Source: JBCCBV01 sp039033855
Lineage (GTDB): Bacteria > Planctomycetota > Phycisphaerae > Phycisphaerales > Phycisphaeraceae
Reading direction: 5' to 3'
DNA length: 64,000 bases
NCBI GenBank assembly: GCA_039033855.1
Contig: JBCCBV010000015.1
Span: 21,776-85,775, forward strand
This document shows positions 35,965 to 45,714 of the stretch, one piece after another. The position numbers and the translations under genes were made by a program. The notes beneath the pieces were generated by a model. The model saw only the letters and a program-made list of their open reading frames with translations, was not told the DNA's origin and did not search any database. Position 1 is the stretch's first letter, and the number at the start of each line of letters is the position of its first letter.

Positions 35965-36584
35965 GCGTGATCGACCTGTCCACCAGCCCGGGGATGGAAC
36001 AAGCCCGCGCGTCGGCCGACGAGGCCTCGCTCTACGGGGTGTCGGCCGAGTTCGACTCGGTCCCGGCCGTGCTGTCCGCCGCCAACGCGCTGCGCGAGCA
36101 GGGCTACACCCGGATGGACGTGCACAGCCCGTTCCCGATTCACGGCATCGACGACGCGCTCGGCATCAAGCCCACCATCCTGCCCTGGCTGGTGCTGACC
36201 ATGGGGCTCACCGGGTGCTTTACCGGCTTGGTGCTGACGCACTACACCATGGCGGGCACGATCGACCTGGGCCACTTTGTCAGCCTCGAGGGCTACCGGT
36301 ACCTGATCTCCGGCAAGCCGTTCACCTCCACGCCGGGCTACATCCCGGTGGTGTTCGAGCTGACGATCATGTTCGCGGCGTACACGGCCGTGTTCGCGAT
36401 GTTCCTGCTCAACAAGCTGCCCCAGCCGTTCCACCCGCTGTTCACCAGCGAGCGGTTCCGCCGGGCCACGCAAGACCGTTTCTTTTTGGCGGTCGAAGCG
36501 CGCGACCCGCATTTCGATGTTGGCGCTACTTCGGAGCTGCTTCGGCAGCACGGGGCGGTGTCGGTGGAGGCCGTGCAGGAGTAA
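35961..36584 (+). CDS. actD: Alternative complex III subunit ActD
   Basis: The 207-residue product matches ActD, a two-helix membrane subunit of alternative complex III. An N-terminal soluble region (LYGVSAEFDSVPAVLSAANALREQGYTRMDVHSPFPIHGID) contains the family's signature. Two hydrophobic segments follow (about 73-95 and 128-148), with a hydrophilic C-terminus containing ERFRRATQDRFFL. It is translationally coupled to actC by a 4-base overlap. Confidence 0.93.
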   Translation: MSVIDLSTSPGMEQARASADEASLYGVSAEFDSVPAVLSAANALREQGYTRMDVHSPFPIHGIDDALGIKPTILPWLVLTMGLTGCFTGLVLTHYTMAGTIDLGHFVSLEGYRYLISGKPFTSTPGYIPVVFELTIMFAAYTAVFAMFLLNKLPQPFHPLFTSERFRRATQDRFFLAVEARDPHFDVGATSELLRQHGAVSVEAVQE

Positions 36585-36632
36585 CCCCCGGTCGGGCCCT
36601 TGTGCCCGTGGGTTGGCCCGCGTGATGTTCTT

Positions 36633-37520
36633 ATGAAGCTCAGCCGATTCCTACGAGACGCCGATTTTTCGCTCCGCCTGCCGGCCCCGCCGTTCTGGAT
36701 GTGGTCGTCCGTGCTGGTGCTGGCCGCGGTGCCTTTGGTGTTCGGCGCGGTGATCCTGCGCGAGCGCACGACCAAGAGCGCCAACCCGCGCATCCACCTC
36801 TGGCAGGACATGGACAACCAGCCGAAGCTCAAGGCCCAGTCGGCCAGCCCGACCGCCGAGGGCGCCGGCGACCTGTTCGCCGACGGCATGGCCATGCGTC
36901 GGCCGGTGTCCGGCACGGTGGCCCGCGGACGGCTGCGCAACGACGACCACCTGTACCGCGGCTTTACCGTCGACGGCGAAACCGGCCAGCCCGTGGTCGT
37001 CCAAACGTCCGACGGCCCGGCCAACGACTGGATCGCCGGCTATCCCGAGCAGGTCGAGGTCGACGACCGCTTCCTGCAACGCGGCAAGTGGGCCTACAAC
37101 GCGTACTGCTATTCCTGCCACGGCGTGGCGGGCCTTGGCAACGGCCCCGTGCATCAGGCCGCGACCCTGCTGGTCGAACGCGAGGGCTCAGGCGGCGACA
37201 AGTCCGGCACCGTGTGGGTCCAGCCCACCAACATCACGCTGCCGAACTACTACGCGTCGATCTATCCCAACGGCCACCTGTTCAACACGATTTCGCACGG
37301 CAAGGGCAACATGAAAGGCCTGGGCGACCGCATCGCCCCCGAAGACCGCTGGGCCATTATCGCCCACGTCCGGGCCATGCAGTTGACCCAGGATTTCGAG
37401 CAGGTGCTCACGCCCGAAGACGTGCAACTCGTCTCGGCCGACACGGCGGCGCCCGCTCCGACACCCGCTCCGACACCGACGCCGGACACGCCGCGGGCGC
37501 TCGCCTCGACCGAGCCCTGA
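36633..37520 (+). CDS. actE: Alternative complex III subunit ActE, monohaem cytochrome c
   Basis: ActE is a membrane-anchored cytochrome c domain subunit. The 295-residue product has an anchor at 22-42, a conserved MDNQPKLKAQ segment and one haem c site, CYSCHGVAGLGNGP, near residue 152. The probable axial Met lies in GKGNMKGL. The C-terminal tail is Ala/Pro/Thr-rich. The ATG at 36633 puts the anchor at the correct distance, while upstream in-frame codons are not family-like. Confidence 0.93.
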   Translation: MKLSRFLRDADFSLRLPAPPFWMWSSVLVLAAVPLVFGAVILRERTTKSANPRIHLWQDMDNQPKLKAQSASPTAEGAGDLFADGMAMRRPVSGTVARGRLRNDDHLYRGFTVDGETGQPVVVQTSDGPANDWIAGYPEQVEVDDRFLQRGKWAYNAYCYSCHGVAGLGNGPVHQAATLLVEREGSGGDKSGTVWVQPTNITLPNYYASIYPNGHLFNTISHGKGNMKGLGDRIAPEDRWAIIAHVRAMQLTQDFEQVLTPEDVQLVSADTAAPAPTPAPTPTPDTPRALASTEP

Positions 37521-37557
37521 TCGCAGACTTTTTCGACTTTCCTGATCTTCCGAGACT

Positions 37558-39291
37558 ATGGCCCACCACGCCCCGCAACCCGAGCTGACCGAAGCCGACC
37601 TCAAGCCGATTGGCGAAGGGGGCTGGCCGGTATTCTGGGTCGCGCTGGTCGCCGGCATCGGCGGCCTGCTGGCCGGGGCGCTGTTCGCGCTCGGGGCCGA
37701 CGACCCGCTGGCCCGGTTCGCGTTCAGCTACCTGGTGGCGTACGGCTTTTTCCTGGGCATCACGCTGGGCATGGTGTTCTTTACGATCATCACGCAGCTG
37801 TTCCGGGCCGGGTGGTGCGTGGCCTTCCGCCGGGTGCCCGAGGCCTTCGCCGCGAACATGACCACGATGCTGCTGCTGGCCCTGCCGATCCTGGGCGTGG
37901 TGGCGTACGACGGCGCGGTCCGCGCCGCGGCCGAGCCCGGCGTCGCGACCACCAGCCACCTCTACATCTGGAACCGCGCGTTCGACGGCGGACACCACGG
38001 CGCCGAACACCACGACGCCCACGACGGCGATCACGCCGAGCCGGGTCAAGCCGAACCCGGGCACGCCGACCCCGCGCACGCCGAGCCGCACGCCGACCCC
38101 GAACATCACTCGGCCTTGCCCGGCACGTCTCTGCCCGCCACGGCCGCGTTCGACCCGGATGCGTCCACGCCCACCGCCGACCCCGATCCGGCGCCTGCCG
38201 ATCCGGCGCACGCCGAGCACCACGAGGTAGACCCCGGCGGCGCCTACCTCGACCCGGCCGACCGCCCGTCGGGCCAAGCGGCGCTGGCCATCCAGCGGGC
38301 CGATTTCTTAGATATCTCCGGCGCCCTGGTCGATCCGCACGGCGACGGCGCGGGCAAACGCCCCTGGCTCAACGCCGGGTTCTGGACGATCCGCATCCTG
38401 GCTTACCTGGGCATCCTCACCGGCATCGGTGTGTACTACCACCGCAAGTCGGTGGCCCAAGACGCCGACGGCGACCCCAAGCACACGCTCGACCGCGAGG
38501 GCAAGGCCCCGTGGGTCGTGCTGCTGTTCGCCATGAGCCTGACCTACCTGGCGTTCGACCTGCTGATGAGCGTCGACCCGGGTTGGTACTCGACGATTTT
38601 CGGGGTGTACTACTTCGCCGGGTCGTTCCTGGCCGCGGTGTGCGTGATGGTGCTGACGGTGCTGGTGCTCCAGCGCACGGGCAAGCTGCGGATCGTGAGC
38701 GTCGAGCACTACCACGACCTGGGCAAGCTGATGTTCGCGTTCGTGTTCTTCTGGGGCTACATCGCGTTCAGCCAGTACATGCTGATCTGGTACGCCTCGC
38801 TCCCGGAAACCACGTATTGGTTCGAGATGCGCGGCGCCAGCCTGGCCGGCGTGGACCGGCCGTATGTCGTGCCGCAAGACGGCTCGGTCTGGTCGTACCT
38901 GGCGATGCTGCTGCTGTTCGGCAAGCTGCTGGTGCCGTTCCTGTTCCTGCTGTCGCGGCACGTCAAGCGGAACCTGAAGCTGCTGTCGGCAGCGGCGGTG
39001 TGGCTGCTGCTGATGCAGTACGCCGACCTGTACTGGGTGATCATGCCGGTGTATTCGCTGACCACCGAGGGCGCCTCGGCCGGGCCGCCCTGGCCGCTCG
39101 TGGAGATCGCCACGTTCCTGGGCGTCGGCGGCGTGATGCTCGCCGGCTTCGTCAACCGATTCCGTCAGTCGGCGCCGATCCCGCACCGCGACCCGCGCCT
39201 GTTCGAGTCGATGATGCTCGAGACCGCGGCCAACGCGCCGCTGCACCCGCCGGGCGCGTCGGTGCGTCACCCCAGCCCGTCCGGTCCGTAG
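37558..39291 (+). CDS. actF: Alternative complex III subunit ActF with His-rich insertion
   Basis: ActF is the second NrfD-related membrane subunit, a partner of ActC. The 577-residue product has about ten hydrophobic segments; typical stretches are FSYLVAYGFFLGITLGMVFFTI and the DLLMSVDPGWYSTIFGVYYFAGSF region. An unusual insertion of about 90 residues (141-230; DNA 37978-38250) between early helices is very rich in His, Asp, Glu, Pro and Ala, with HADP/HAEP repeats. It may sit in the periplasm and bind metal, which is inference. Length therefore exceeds the usual 400-450 residues. Confidence 0.92.
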   Translation: MAHHAPQPELTEADLKPIGEGGWPVFWVALVAGIGGLLAGALFALGADDPLARFAFSYLVAYGFFLGITLGMVFFTIITQLFRAGWCVAFRRVPEAFAANMTTMLLLALPILGVVAYDGAVRAAAEPGVATTSHLYIWNRAFDGGHHGAEHHDAHDGDHAEPGQAEPGHADPAHAEPHADPEHHSALPGTSLPATAAFDPDASTPTADPDPAPADPAHAEHHEVDPGGAYLDPADRPSGQAALAIQRADFLDISGALVDPHGDGAGKRPWLNAGFWTIRILAYLGILTGIGVYYHRKSVAQDADGDPKHTLDREGKAPWVVLLFAMSLTYLAFDLLMSVDPGWYSTIFGVYYFAGSFLAAVCVMVLTVLVLQRTGKLRIVSVEHYHDLGKLMFAFVFFWGYIAFSQYMLIWYASLPETTYWFEMRGASLAGVDRPYVVPQDGSVWSYLAMLLLFGKLLVPFLFLLSRHVKRNLKLLSAAAVWLLLMQYADLYWVIMPVYSLTTEGASAGPPWPLVEIATFLGVGGVMLAGFVNRFRQSAPIPHRDPRLFESMMLETAANAPLHPPGASVRHPSPSGP

Positions 39292-39445
39292 CCGGCCCCG
39301 CCGCGGGGCGTGCACCGTTTGGGCCCCCGGCCCATTTGCCTGACCCCGACCGCAAGCCTCGCTCGACAGACCTGTCCGCAAGAGTTTTCCGCAAGACCCG
39401 CTCGCATCGACCCTTGCTATTGCCCGAACGCAGAAGGCGCCCCGC

Positions 39446-39964
39446 ATGGCCAGCAGCACCCGCGACCTGAACATCCGCATCATGGTTTTAATCGGCGTGC
39501 TGTCGGTGATCAGCTTCGTGGCGATCTTCATCGGCTTCGAGGCCGTATTCCACTGGACCGAGAACTGGAAAGACAACAAGGCCCGCGAATCGGCGGTCAA
39601 CGTCGACCGGCTGCTGAACGACCTCGACCAGGAAGCCCCGCTGCTGGTCGGGGGCACCGTCGAGATCAACGGCAAGACGGTTCAGCGGGCCACGCTCGCC
39701 CAGGCGCAGCAGAAACTCATCGCCGAGTTCGGCCCCCCCCCGGAAGCCCCGGCAGCCCCGGAAACCCCGGCCGCCACTCCGGAGGGAACTCCGGAACCCG
39801 CCCCGCAGTCCACGCCGGACGCGGCCCCGACCGCCGAGCCCACGTCCGAGCCTGCCGTGTCGCCTGAAACCGACCCCGTGACCGAGCCTGCGACCGAGCC
39901 TGCTGGCGACCCGAGCGCCGAGCCCACGAGCCCGTTTCAACTCCCGTCGGCCGGGGGTTCGTAG
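39446..39964 (+). CDS. Single-pass membrane protein with Pro-Glu-rich tail
   Basis: The 172-residue product has one transmembrane segment (about 12-33), a short conserved-looking stretch (about 35-95) with a NVDRLLNDLDQEA region, and a long tail of Pro, Glu, Ala and Thr (95-172). The tail is partly encoded by the CCCCGGAA word. It lies between actF and the SCO gene and is co-oriented, so an accessory role in the respiratory chain or its assembly is plausible. No family is recognised. Confidence 0.65.
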   Translation: MASSTRDLNIRIMVLIGVLSVISFVAIFIGFEAVFHWTENWKDNKARESAVNVDRLLNDLDQEAPLLVGGTVEINGKTVQRATLAQAQQKLIAEFGPPPEAPAAPETPAATPEGTPEPAPQSTPDAAPTAEPTSEPAVSPETDPVTEPATEPAGDPSAEPTSPFQLPSAGGS

Positions 39965-40084
39965 CCCGTTTTGACCCCCGCCAACCCGCGGGGCCTTGTG
40001 CAACCGCGGCCGGGCAAGGGTTCGCCGGTTTTTTACGGCCATTGCGCAGACTTTCGTTCATCTCGCCGATAGCATGATTAGGTC

Positions 40085-41206
40085 ATGACCTTTCCGCCCT
40101 GCCGTCCAATCCGAAGGCGTGTCCGCCCGGCCAGAACGCTGCGCAAAGCGTTATGGTCTATCGGTTTAGGCGTATCGATCGGCACCGCCGGCTCCGTGTG
40201 GGCCCAGGCCGATTCGGCGGAGCCCCAGGCCGTGTCAGCACAACCCGACGAGTCGGCAGCCCAGGTCGCCACGCCGGCCCCGGACGCCGAGCCCCGGGCG
40301 TCGCTGAGCCCGATGCACGCCCCGGGCGGCGACCTGCCGGGCGACGACGAGCCGCGCCTGCCGTTCTTCGCCAAGGATGTGACGCTCGACCAATTACCCG
40401 GCGCCGGCGTCCCCATGGACACGCCCATCGTCAACTCGTCCGGCGAGCGCACCACGCTGGGCGCCTACTTCGCCGACGGCAAGCCGGTGATCCTGAACCT
40501 GGGCTACTACGCCTGCCCGTCGCAGTGCAACCTGCTGATCGTGGGCATGGCCGAGTCGATCGCCAAGATGTCGCGCGACGGCGACTGGCTGCCCGGCCAG
40601 GGCTATCGGGTGCTGACCCTCTCCATCGACCCGCGTGAAGACGCGCTGGCCGCTGCGGAAAAACGCGACTGGGCCCTGCGCCGCCTGGCTCAAGAGCCCG
40701 GCGTGACCGCCGAGGACGTCGAACTTGCCCGCGAAGGCTGGGTGTTCGCCACCGTCGAAACCGAAGCGCAGGCCCGGGCCATCGCCGACGCGGTGGGTTG
40801 GAAATACGTGTACCGGCAGGATGTGGACCAGTTCGCCCACCCCACGGCCATCGTGGTGCTCAACGGCCAAGGGGCTGTGTACCGGTACTTCATGACCCAC
40901 GCCATCCCGCCGCGCGACCTACGGCTATCGCTGGTCGAGGCCAGCGAAGGCAAGGCCGGCAACATCGTCGACCTGGCGCTCGGCTTCTGCTTTACCTACA
41001 GCGACGCCGATGGCACCTACGTCAAGAACGCCAAGAACCTGATGATGCTCGGCGGGGCGGTGACCCTGCTGGTGCTGTCCTGCGGCCTGCTGCTGCTGTT
41101 CCGCTTAGAGAAGAAACGCGGCCGGGCCGGCCGATCGTCCGTGGTCGACGAACCCGGCTCGGGTCGCAAACCTCTGCCCGGCGTCCGGGTGTCGCCCGGG
41201 GCTTAG
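40085..41206 (+). CDS. SCO1/SenC-type copper chaperone
   Basis: SCO proteins deliver copper to the CuA site of cytochrome oxidase subunit II. The 373-residue product has an N-terminal signal or anchor (about 21-41), a low-complexity linker and a thioredoxin-like fold with the copper motif C144-PSQ-C148. The third ligand is H252 in QFAHPTA. A C-terminal membrane helix (about 322-343) is an addition to the usual form and would fix the domain at the membrane from its C-terminal side. It is directly upstream of coxB, matching its role. Confidence 0.92.
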   Translation: MTFPPCRPIRRRVRPARTLRKALWSIGLGVSIGTAGSVWAQADSAEPQAVSAQPDESAAQVATPAPDAEPRASLSPMHAPGGDLPGDDEPRLPFFAKDVTLDQLPGAGVPMDTPIVNSSGERTTLGAYFADGKPVILNLGYYACPSQCNLLIVGMAESIAKMSRDGDWLPGQGYRVLTLSIDPREDALAAAEKRDWALRRLAQEPGVTAEDVELAREGWVFATVETEAQARAIADAVGWKYVYRQDVDQFAHPTAIVVLNGQGAVYRYFMTHAIPPRDLRLSLVEASEGKAGNIVDLALGFCFTYSDADGTYVKNAKNLMMLGGAVTLLVLSCGLLLLFRLEKKRGRAGRSSVVDEPGSGRKPLPGVRVSPGA

Positions 41207-41254
41207 ACTGCCGGGCCCTGAGAGAGCAGGGCCCCCCGCGAGAGAAACGCCGTT

Positions 41255-42619
41255 ATGCGATGCATCCCTTCCTTGTCGAAGCCTGACCGACCCAACGAGC
41301 TGACGCGCACTGCGCGCAATCTGCCGTGGCGGTGGATGGCGTTCGCGCTAGCGTTGTCGGTGGCCTGGGCCGGGCCGGCCTTGCCTCAAGAAGCAGAACC
41401 GGCCGCGAACCCCACCGCGGCGCAAAAGAACGCCGCACAAGGCACGCTCTCGCAGCCGTATAGCGATACCGACGACGGCGGCGGTTTCCTGGGGCTGTTG
41501 CCCGAGCAGGCGTCGACCTATGCGTGGGAAGTGGACGCGGTTTTCTACTTCATCCTGGCCGTGTCGGTGTTCTTTTTCGTGCTCATCGGCGGGATGCTGT
41601 TCTGGTTCGCTTACAAGTACAAACAGAAGTCGCGCGACGACCTGCCGCACGGCGTTTCGCACAACACGCCGTTGGAGCTGGCCTGGTCGGCCCTGCCGGG
41701 CGTGTTTTTGATCGCGTTCTTTGGCTTTGGGTTCGTGGGGTACATGGACATGGCACGCGACCCGGGGCCGACGGCCTATCCGGTGACGGCGCACGCGTAC
41801 CAGTGGGGTTGGCAGTTCGAGTACCCCAACGGCTACCGCGACTCGAACCTGCACATCCCCGCCGGCCGGCCGGTGCGGATCACCAACCAGTCGAAGGACG
41901 TGCTGCACTCGCTCTATGTGCCCGCGTTCCGCGCCAAGAAAGACGTGGTCCCGGGCCGTCTGAACAAGATGTGGTTCCAGTCGAACTTCAACGACGTTAC
42001 GGCCAAGGAGTTCGTCCACGCGCCCAAGCCTGGCGAGCCCGAGTTCACCTATCGCTTTAACGAGTACGACCTGTTCTGCACCGAGTACTGCGGCGAGAAG
42101 CACTCGAACATGAACGCCAAGGTCTACGTGCACACGCGCGAGAGCTTCGACGAGTGGCTGCGGGTCTCCAGCGACTGGCTGAGCACCACCCCGCCGGTGC
42201 AGGTGGGCGAGCGGGTCTGGAGCTCGCGCTGCAACAGCTGCCACAGCATCGATGGTTCTGACGGCACGGGCCCGACCTGGAAAGACCTCTACGGCCAGCC
42301 GAACCACATGATGACCACCGGCCCGCTGCCGGGCCCGGTCGACGCCGAATACCTCCGCGAATCGACCTACCAGCCCCAGGCCAAGGTCGTGGCCGGCTAC
42401 CCGGCCAACGGCATGGCCGCCTGGCCGCTGACCGACCGCGAGATGCTCGGGGTCATCGAATACATGAAGACCATCAGCGTGCACTACCAGGGCCCGACCC
42501 TCGACAAGATCGAAGACTGGGACACCCTGCTGCCCCCGGAATCCCCGGAATCCCTGGAATCCCCGGAATCCCCGGACGCCCCGGAAGCCATCGGGGGCGA
42601 GCCCGCCGCCGCCGAGTGA
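41255..42619 (+). CDS. coxB: Cytochrome c oxidase subunit II with haem c domain (caa3 type)
   Basis: Subunit II receives electrons. The 454-residue product has a signal peptide (about 27-45) and two membrane helices (about 96-119 and 145-163). A cupredoxin CuA domain has ligands H218, C275, C279, H283 and M286 (CTEYCGEKHSNM). A C-terminal cytochrome c domain has CNSCH at 326-330 and a probable axial Met in NGMAAWP. The haem c domain defines the caa3 type. The last 25 residues are Pro-Glu-Ser repeats encoded by six 9-base CCCCGGAAN-type units. Confidence 0.95.
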   Translation: MRCIPSLSKPDRPNELTRTARNLPWRWMAFALALSVAWAGPALPQEAEPAANPTAAQKNAAQGTLSQPYSDTDDGGGFLGLLPEQASTYAWEVDAVFYFILAVSVFFFVLIGGMLFWFAYKYKQKSRDDLPHGVSHNTPLELAWSALPGVFLIAFFGFGFVGYMDMARDPGPTAYPVTAHAYQWGWQFEYPNGYRDSNLHIPAGRPVRITNQSKDVLHSLYVPAFRAKKDVVPGRLNKMWFQSNFNDVTAKEFVHAPKPGEPEFTYRFNEYDLFCTEYCGEKHSNMNAKVYVHTRESFDEWLRVSSDWLSTTPPVQVGERVWSSRCNSCHSIDGSDGTGPTWKDLYGQPNHMMTTGPLPGPVDAEYLRESTYQPQAKVVAGYPANGMAAWPLTDREMLGVIEYMKTISVHYQGPTLDKIEDWDTLLPPESPESLESPESPDAPEAIGGEPAAAE

Positions 42620-42670
42620 TGTTGGATCGAGCCCCGGCCGACGCCCGGCCGAACGGTTGAAGGAGATGTG

Positions 42671-44449
42671 ATGTCCGTTCTAAGCCCTACCCCCACGCCC
42701 ACCGATATCTTCGGCAAGCCGCGCGACGTGAAGCCCGGCGACGACTACATCAACCACAGCAAAGGGTTGATGTCCTGGCTGCTGACGCTCGACCACAAGC
42801 GGATCGGGCTGATGTACATGGGCGGGGTCTGCCTGACGTTCCTGCTGGGCGGCGTGTTCGCCGTGCTGCTGCGCACCGAGCTGATCTGGGGCGGCCAGAC
42901 GCTGCCGCACGTGTTCGGTAATTCCTGGGAATCTCAGTACAACCAGATGTTCACCCTCCACGGGGCGGTGATGACGTTCTTGTTCATCATCCCGGCGATC
43001 CCGGCGGTGATCGGCAACTTCGCCTTGCCGCTCATGCTCGGCGCCAAAGACGTGGCGTTCCCACGGCTGAACCTGATGAGCCTGTACTGCTGGTTCGGCG
43101 GGGCGGTGTTCTTCGTCTGGGTGCTGGTCTCCGGCGGGCTGGACACCGGCTGGACCTTCTACACCCCCTACTCCACCACCACGAGCACCAACGTCCCCGC
43201 GGCCACGCTCGGCGCCTTTGTGCTGGGCTTTTCGTCGATCCTGACCGGCGTGAACTTCATCGCCAGCATCCACATGCTCCGCCCGCGCGACATGGGCTGG
43301 TTCAAGATGCCGCTGCTGATGTGGGCGCTCTACGCCACCGCCGTGATCCAGATTTTGGCCACGCCGGTGCTGGCCATCACCCTGCTGCTGCTGTTCGCCG
43401 AGCGGATCATGCAGATCGGCATCTTCGACCCGGCGCTCGGCGGCGACCCGGTGCTGTTTCAGCACTTCTTCTGGTTCTACAGCCACCCGGCGGTGTACAT
43501 CATGATCCTGCCGGCCCTCGGGGTGACCAGCGAGATCATCTCGGTGTTCAGCCGCAAGCACATCTTCGGCTACAAGTTCATCGCGTTCAGCTCGATCGCG
43601 ATCGCCCTGTTCGGCTTCATCGTGTGGGGCCACCACATGTTCACCAGCGGGCAGTCGGTGTACATCAACGCGCTGTTTTCGCTGCTGACGATGTCGGTGG
43701 CGATCCCCTCGGCGATCAAGGTCTTCAACTGGCTGGCCACGATGTGGCGCGGCTCGATCCGCCTCGACACGCCCATGCTCTACGCCATGGGCTTTATCTG
43801 GCTGTTCACCATCGGCGGGCTGACCGGCCTGTTTTTGGCCACGCTCAACACCGACATCCACTTCCACGACACGTACTTCGTCGTCGCCCACTTCCACTAC
43901 GTGATGGTGGGGTCCACGCTGTTCGCCTTCCTGGGCGGCATGTACCACTGGTTCCCCAAGATGTTCGGCAAGATGTACGACGAGCGCCACGGCAAGATCG
44001 CCTGGACGCTGACGTTCATCGGGTTCAACCTGACGTTCTTCATCCAGTTCATCGCCGGCTCGCGCGGGATGCCCCGGCGGTACGCCGACTTCCTGCCGCA
44101 GTTCCACTGGTACCACGTGATCTCGACGCTGGGCAGCTACGTGCTTGCCGTGGGCCTGTTCTGGGTGCTCTACAACTGGATCCAAGGCTTGCGCAAAGGC
44201 CCGCAGGCGCCCGCCAACCCGTGGGGCGGCAACAGCCTGGAGTGGCACACCAACTCGCCGCCGCCACACCTGAACTTCGACCGCGACCCCCACGGCGTCG
44301 ACCCCTACCGCTACGACGACTGGAAGTGGGATGAGTCCATCCAGGGCTACGTCATCCGCGACCCCGAAAAAGACGACCCGGCGTACACCGGCGCCGATGG
44401 CGATCCGCTCCCCGGCGAGCCTGCGACGCCCGCGGAATCGCACCACTAA
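42671..44449 (+). CDS. coxA: Cytochrome c oxidase subunit I, A2 type
   Basis: Subunit I holds haem a, haem a3 and CuB. The 592-residue product has 12 hydrophobic segments. In place of the common HPEVYI motif it reads WFYSHPAVYIMIL near residue 272. The D-channel glutamate is thus replaced, and the YSHPxV motif marks the A2 subfamily of haem-copper oxidases. The HH motif of CuB (WGHHMF) and the HYVMVG haem-ligand region (HFHYVM) are present. AGGAG five bases before the ATG at 42671 decides the start over the GTG one codon earlier. Confidence 0.96.
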   Translation: MSVLSPTPTPTDIFGKPRDVKPGDDYINHSKGLMSWLLTLDHKRIGLMYMGGVCLTFLLGGVFAVLLRTELIWGGQTLPHVFGNSWESQYNQMFTLHGAVMTFLFIIPAIPAVIGNFALPLMLGAKDVAFPRLNLMSLYCWFGGAVFFVWVLVSGGLDTGWTFYTPYSTTTSTNVPAATLGAFVLGFSSILTGVNFIASIHMLRPRDMGWFKMPLLMWALYATAVIQILATPVLAITLLLLFAERIMQIGIFDPALGGDPVLFQHFFWFYSHPAVYIMILPALGVTSEIISVFSRKHIFGYKFIAFSSIAIALFGFIVWGHHMFTSGQSVYINALFSLLTMSVAIPSAIKVFNWLATMWRGSIRLDTPMLYAMGFIWLFTIGGLTGLFLATLNTDIHFHDTYFVVAHFHYVMVGSTLFAFLGGMYHWFPKMFGKMYDERHGKIAWTLTFIGFNLTFFIQFIAGSRGMPRRYADFLPQFHWYHVISTLGSYVLAVGLFWVLYNWIQGLRKGPQAPANPWGGNSLEWHTNSPPPHLNFDRDPHGVDPYRYDDWKWDESIQGYVIRDPEKDDPAYTGADGDPLPGEPATPAESHH

Positions 44450-44502
44450 CCGCCGACGCAGCGTGCAACGACCCGCCCCGTGAACTGCTACCTTTCCACC
44501 TC

Positions 44503-45714
44503 ATGAGCGACCACGAGCCCCCTGCGCCACAAGACGCCCCGGAAACCCCGGACCCCCACGCCCAAGGCGGCGGAGGCTCCGCGCATGGGCACGACCACGA
44601 ACACCACGGCCCCGACCACCTGGCCCACCACTTCGACTCGCTCGAACAGCAGACCGAGGCCAACAAGCTCGGCATGTGGGCGTGTTTGGTGACCGAAGTC
44701 CTGATGTTCGGCGGGCTGTTCCTGGCCTATGCCGTGTACCGGGCCAACCACTTCCCCGTCTTCGAATACTGCCATTGGTTCCTCGACACCAAGCTCGGGG
44801 CGATCAACACCGTGGTGCTGCTGGCGTCGTCGCTGACCATGGCCCTGGGCGTGCGGGCCGCGCAGCTCGGCCAGCAGAAGCTGCTGCTGGTGATGCTGAT
44901 CGCCACGTTCATGGGCGGCGTCGGGTTCATGGGCATCAAGTCGGTCGAGTACTCCTCGAAGTTCTCCCACGAACTGTGGTGGGGCCAAGGCAACCTGTAC
45001 TACCCGGTCGCCAAGAAAAACGCTTACTACGACAAGACCGTCAACGAGAACCTCGGTCCCGACCAGCCGCGCCAGGCCTGGACCGAAGCCGACCGCACAT
45101 ACCGCATCTACGAGCTCGAGAACTACTACTTCAACTACAAGAAGGGTGTGGACTGGTTTACGCCGCACTACATCCCGCCCGAGTACCGGGTGGACCCCAA
45201 GGACTACGCCTACCACGGCGGCCCGGCGGACCCGCCCCCCGCGCCCGCGGTTTCGGTAACGGCGCCTTCGGCCTCGGCCCGCGCTGCGGCCGACCCGCAA
45301 GACGACGCCCAACACGCCGCCCCGCAGCCGGTCGTCGGCCTGGCCGGCATGACCTCGTCGGACATCGGTTCGCCGGCCTACGGCCCGTCGGGCGTTTCGA
45401 CGGCGCTCGGCGACGTCGCCATCGAAGGCCTCGAGCCCGACCACGGCCACCGCACGCACTACACCTGGGACACCCTGCCCGAAGCCGAGCGCGAGCGTGT
45501 GCACATCTTCTTCCAGATCTACTACGCCATGACCGGGCTGCACGGCATCCACGTGGTGGTGGGCATGGGGCTGATCGGTTGGCTGATCTTCCGCGCCGCG
45601 GCCGGCGCCTTCGGCCCGACCAACTTCGACGCCGTCGAAATCGTCGGCCTGTACTGGCACTTGGTTGACCTGATCTGGATCTTCCTGTTCCCGCTCCTTT
45701 ACCTGATCCACTGA
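44503..45714 (+). CDS. coxC: Cytochrome c oxidase subunit III with large internal insertion
   Basis: The 403-residue product is a subunit III protein. It has an N-terminal His/Asp/Gly-rich tail (about 20-45), early helices (LGMWACLVTEVLMFGGLFLAYAVY, then two more) and the final helices with TGLHGIHVVVGM and YWHLVDLIWIFLFPLLYL. Between them, at about 155-310, is a hydrophilic insertion with a Tyr-rich part and an Ala/Pro-rich part. This roughly doubles the usual length of about 200. The N-terminal tail carries a CCCCGGAA pair. The stop overlaps the next ATG (TGATG). Confidence 0.92.
   Translation: MSDHEPPAPQDAPETPDPHAQGGGGSAHGHDHEHHGPDHLAHHFDSLEQQTEANKLGMWACLVTEVLMFGGLFLAYAVYRANHFPVFEYCHWFLDTKLGAINTVVLLASSLTMALGVRAAQLGQQKLLLVMLIATFMGGVGFMGIKSVEYSSKFSHELWWGQGNLYYPVAKKNAYYDKTVNENLGPDQPRQAWTEADRTYRIYELENYYFNYKKGVDWFTPHYIPPEYRVDPKDYAYHGGPADPPPAPAVSVTAPSASARAAADPQDDAQHAAPQPVVGLAGMTSSDIGSPAYGPSGVSTALGDVAIEGLEPDHGHRTHYTWDTLPEAERERVHIFFQIYYAMTGLHGIHVVVGMGLIGWLIFRAAAGAFGPTNFDAVEIVGLYWHLVDLIWIFLFPLLYLIH

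Noticed and set aside
42680..44446. A 588-codon open frame antisense to coxA
   Set aside because: It mirrors coxA exactly; composition bias (His, Gln, Glu, Val) is typical of antisense frames in GC-rich DNA.
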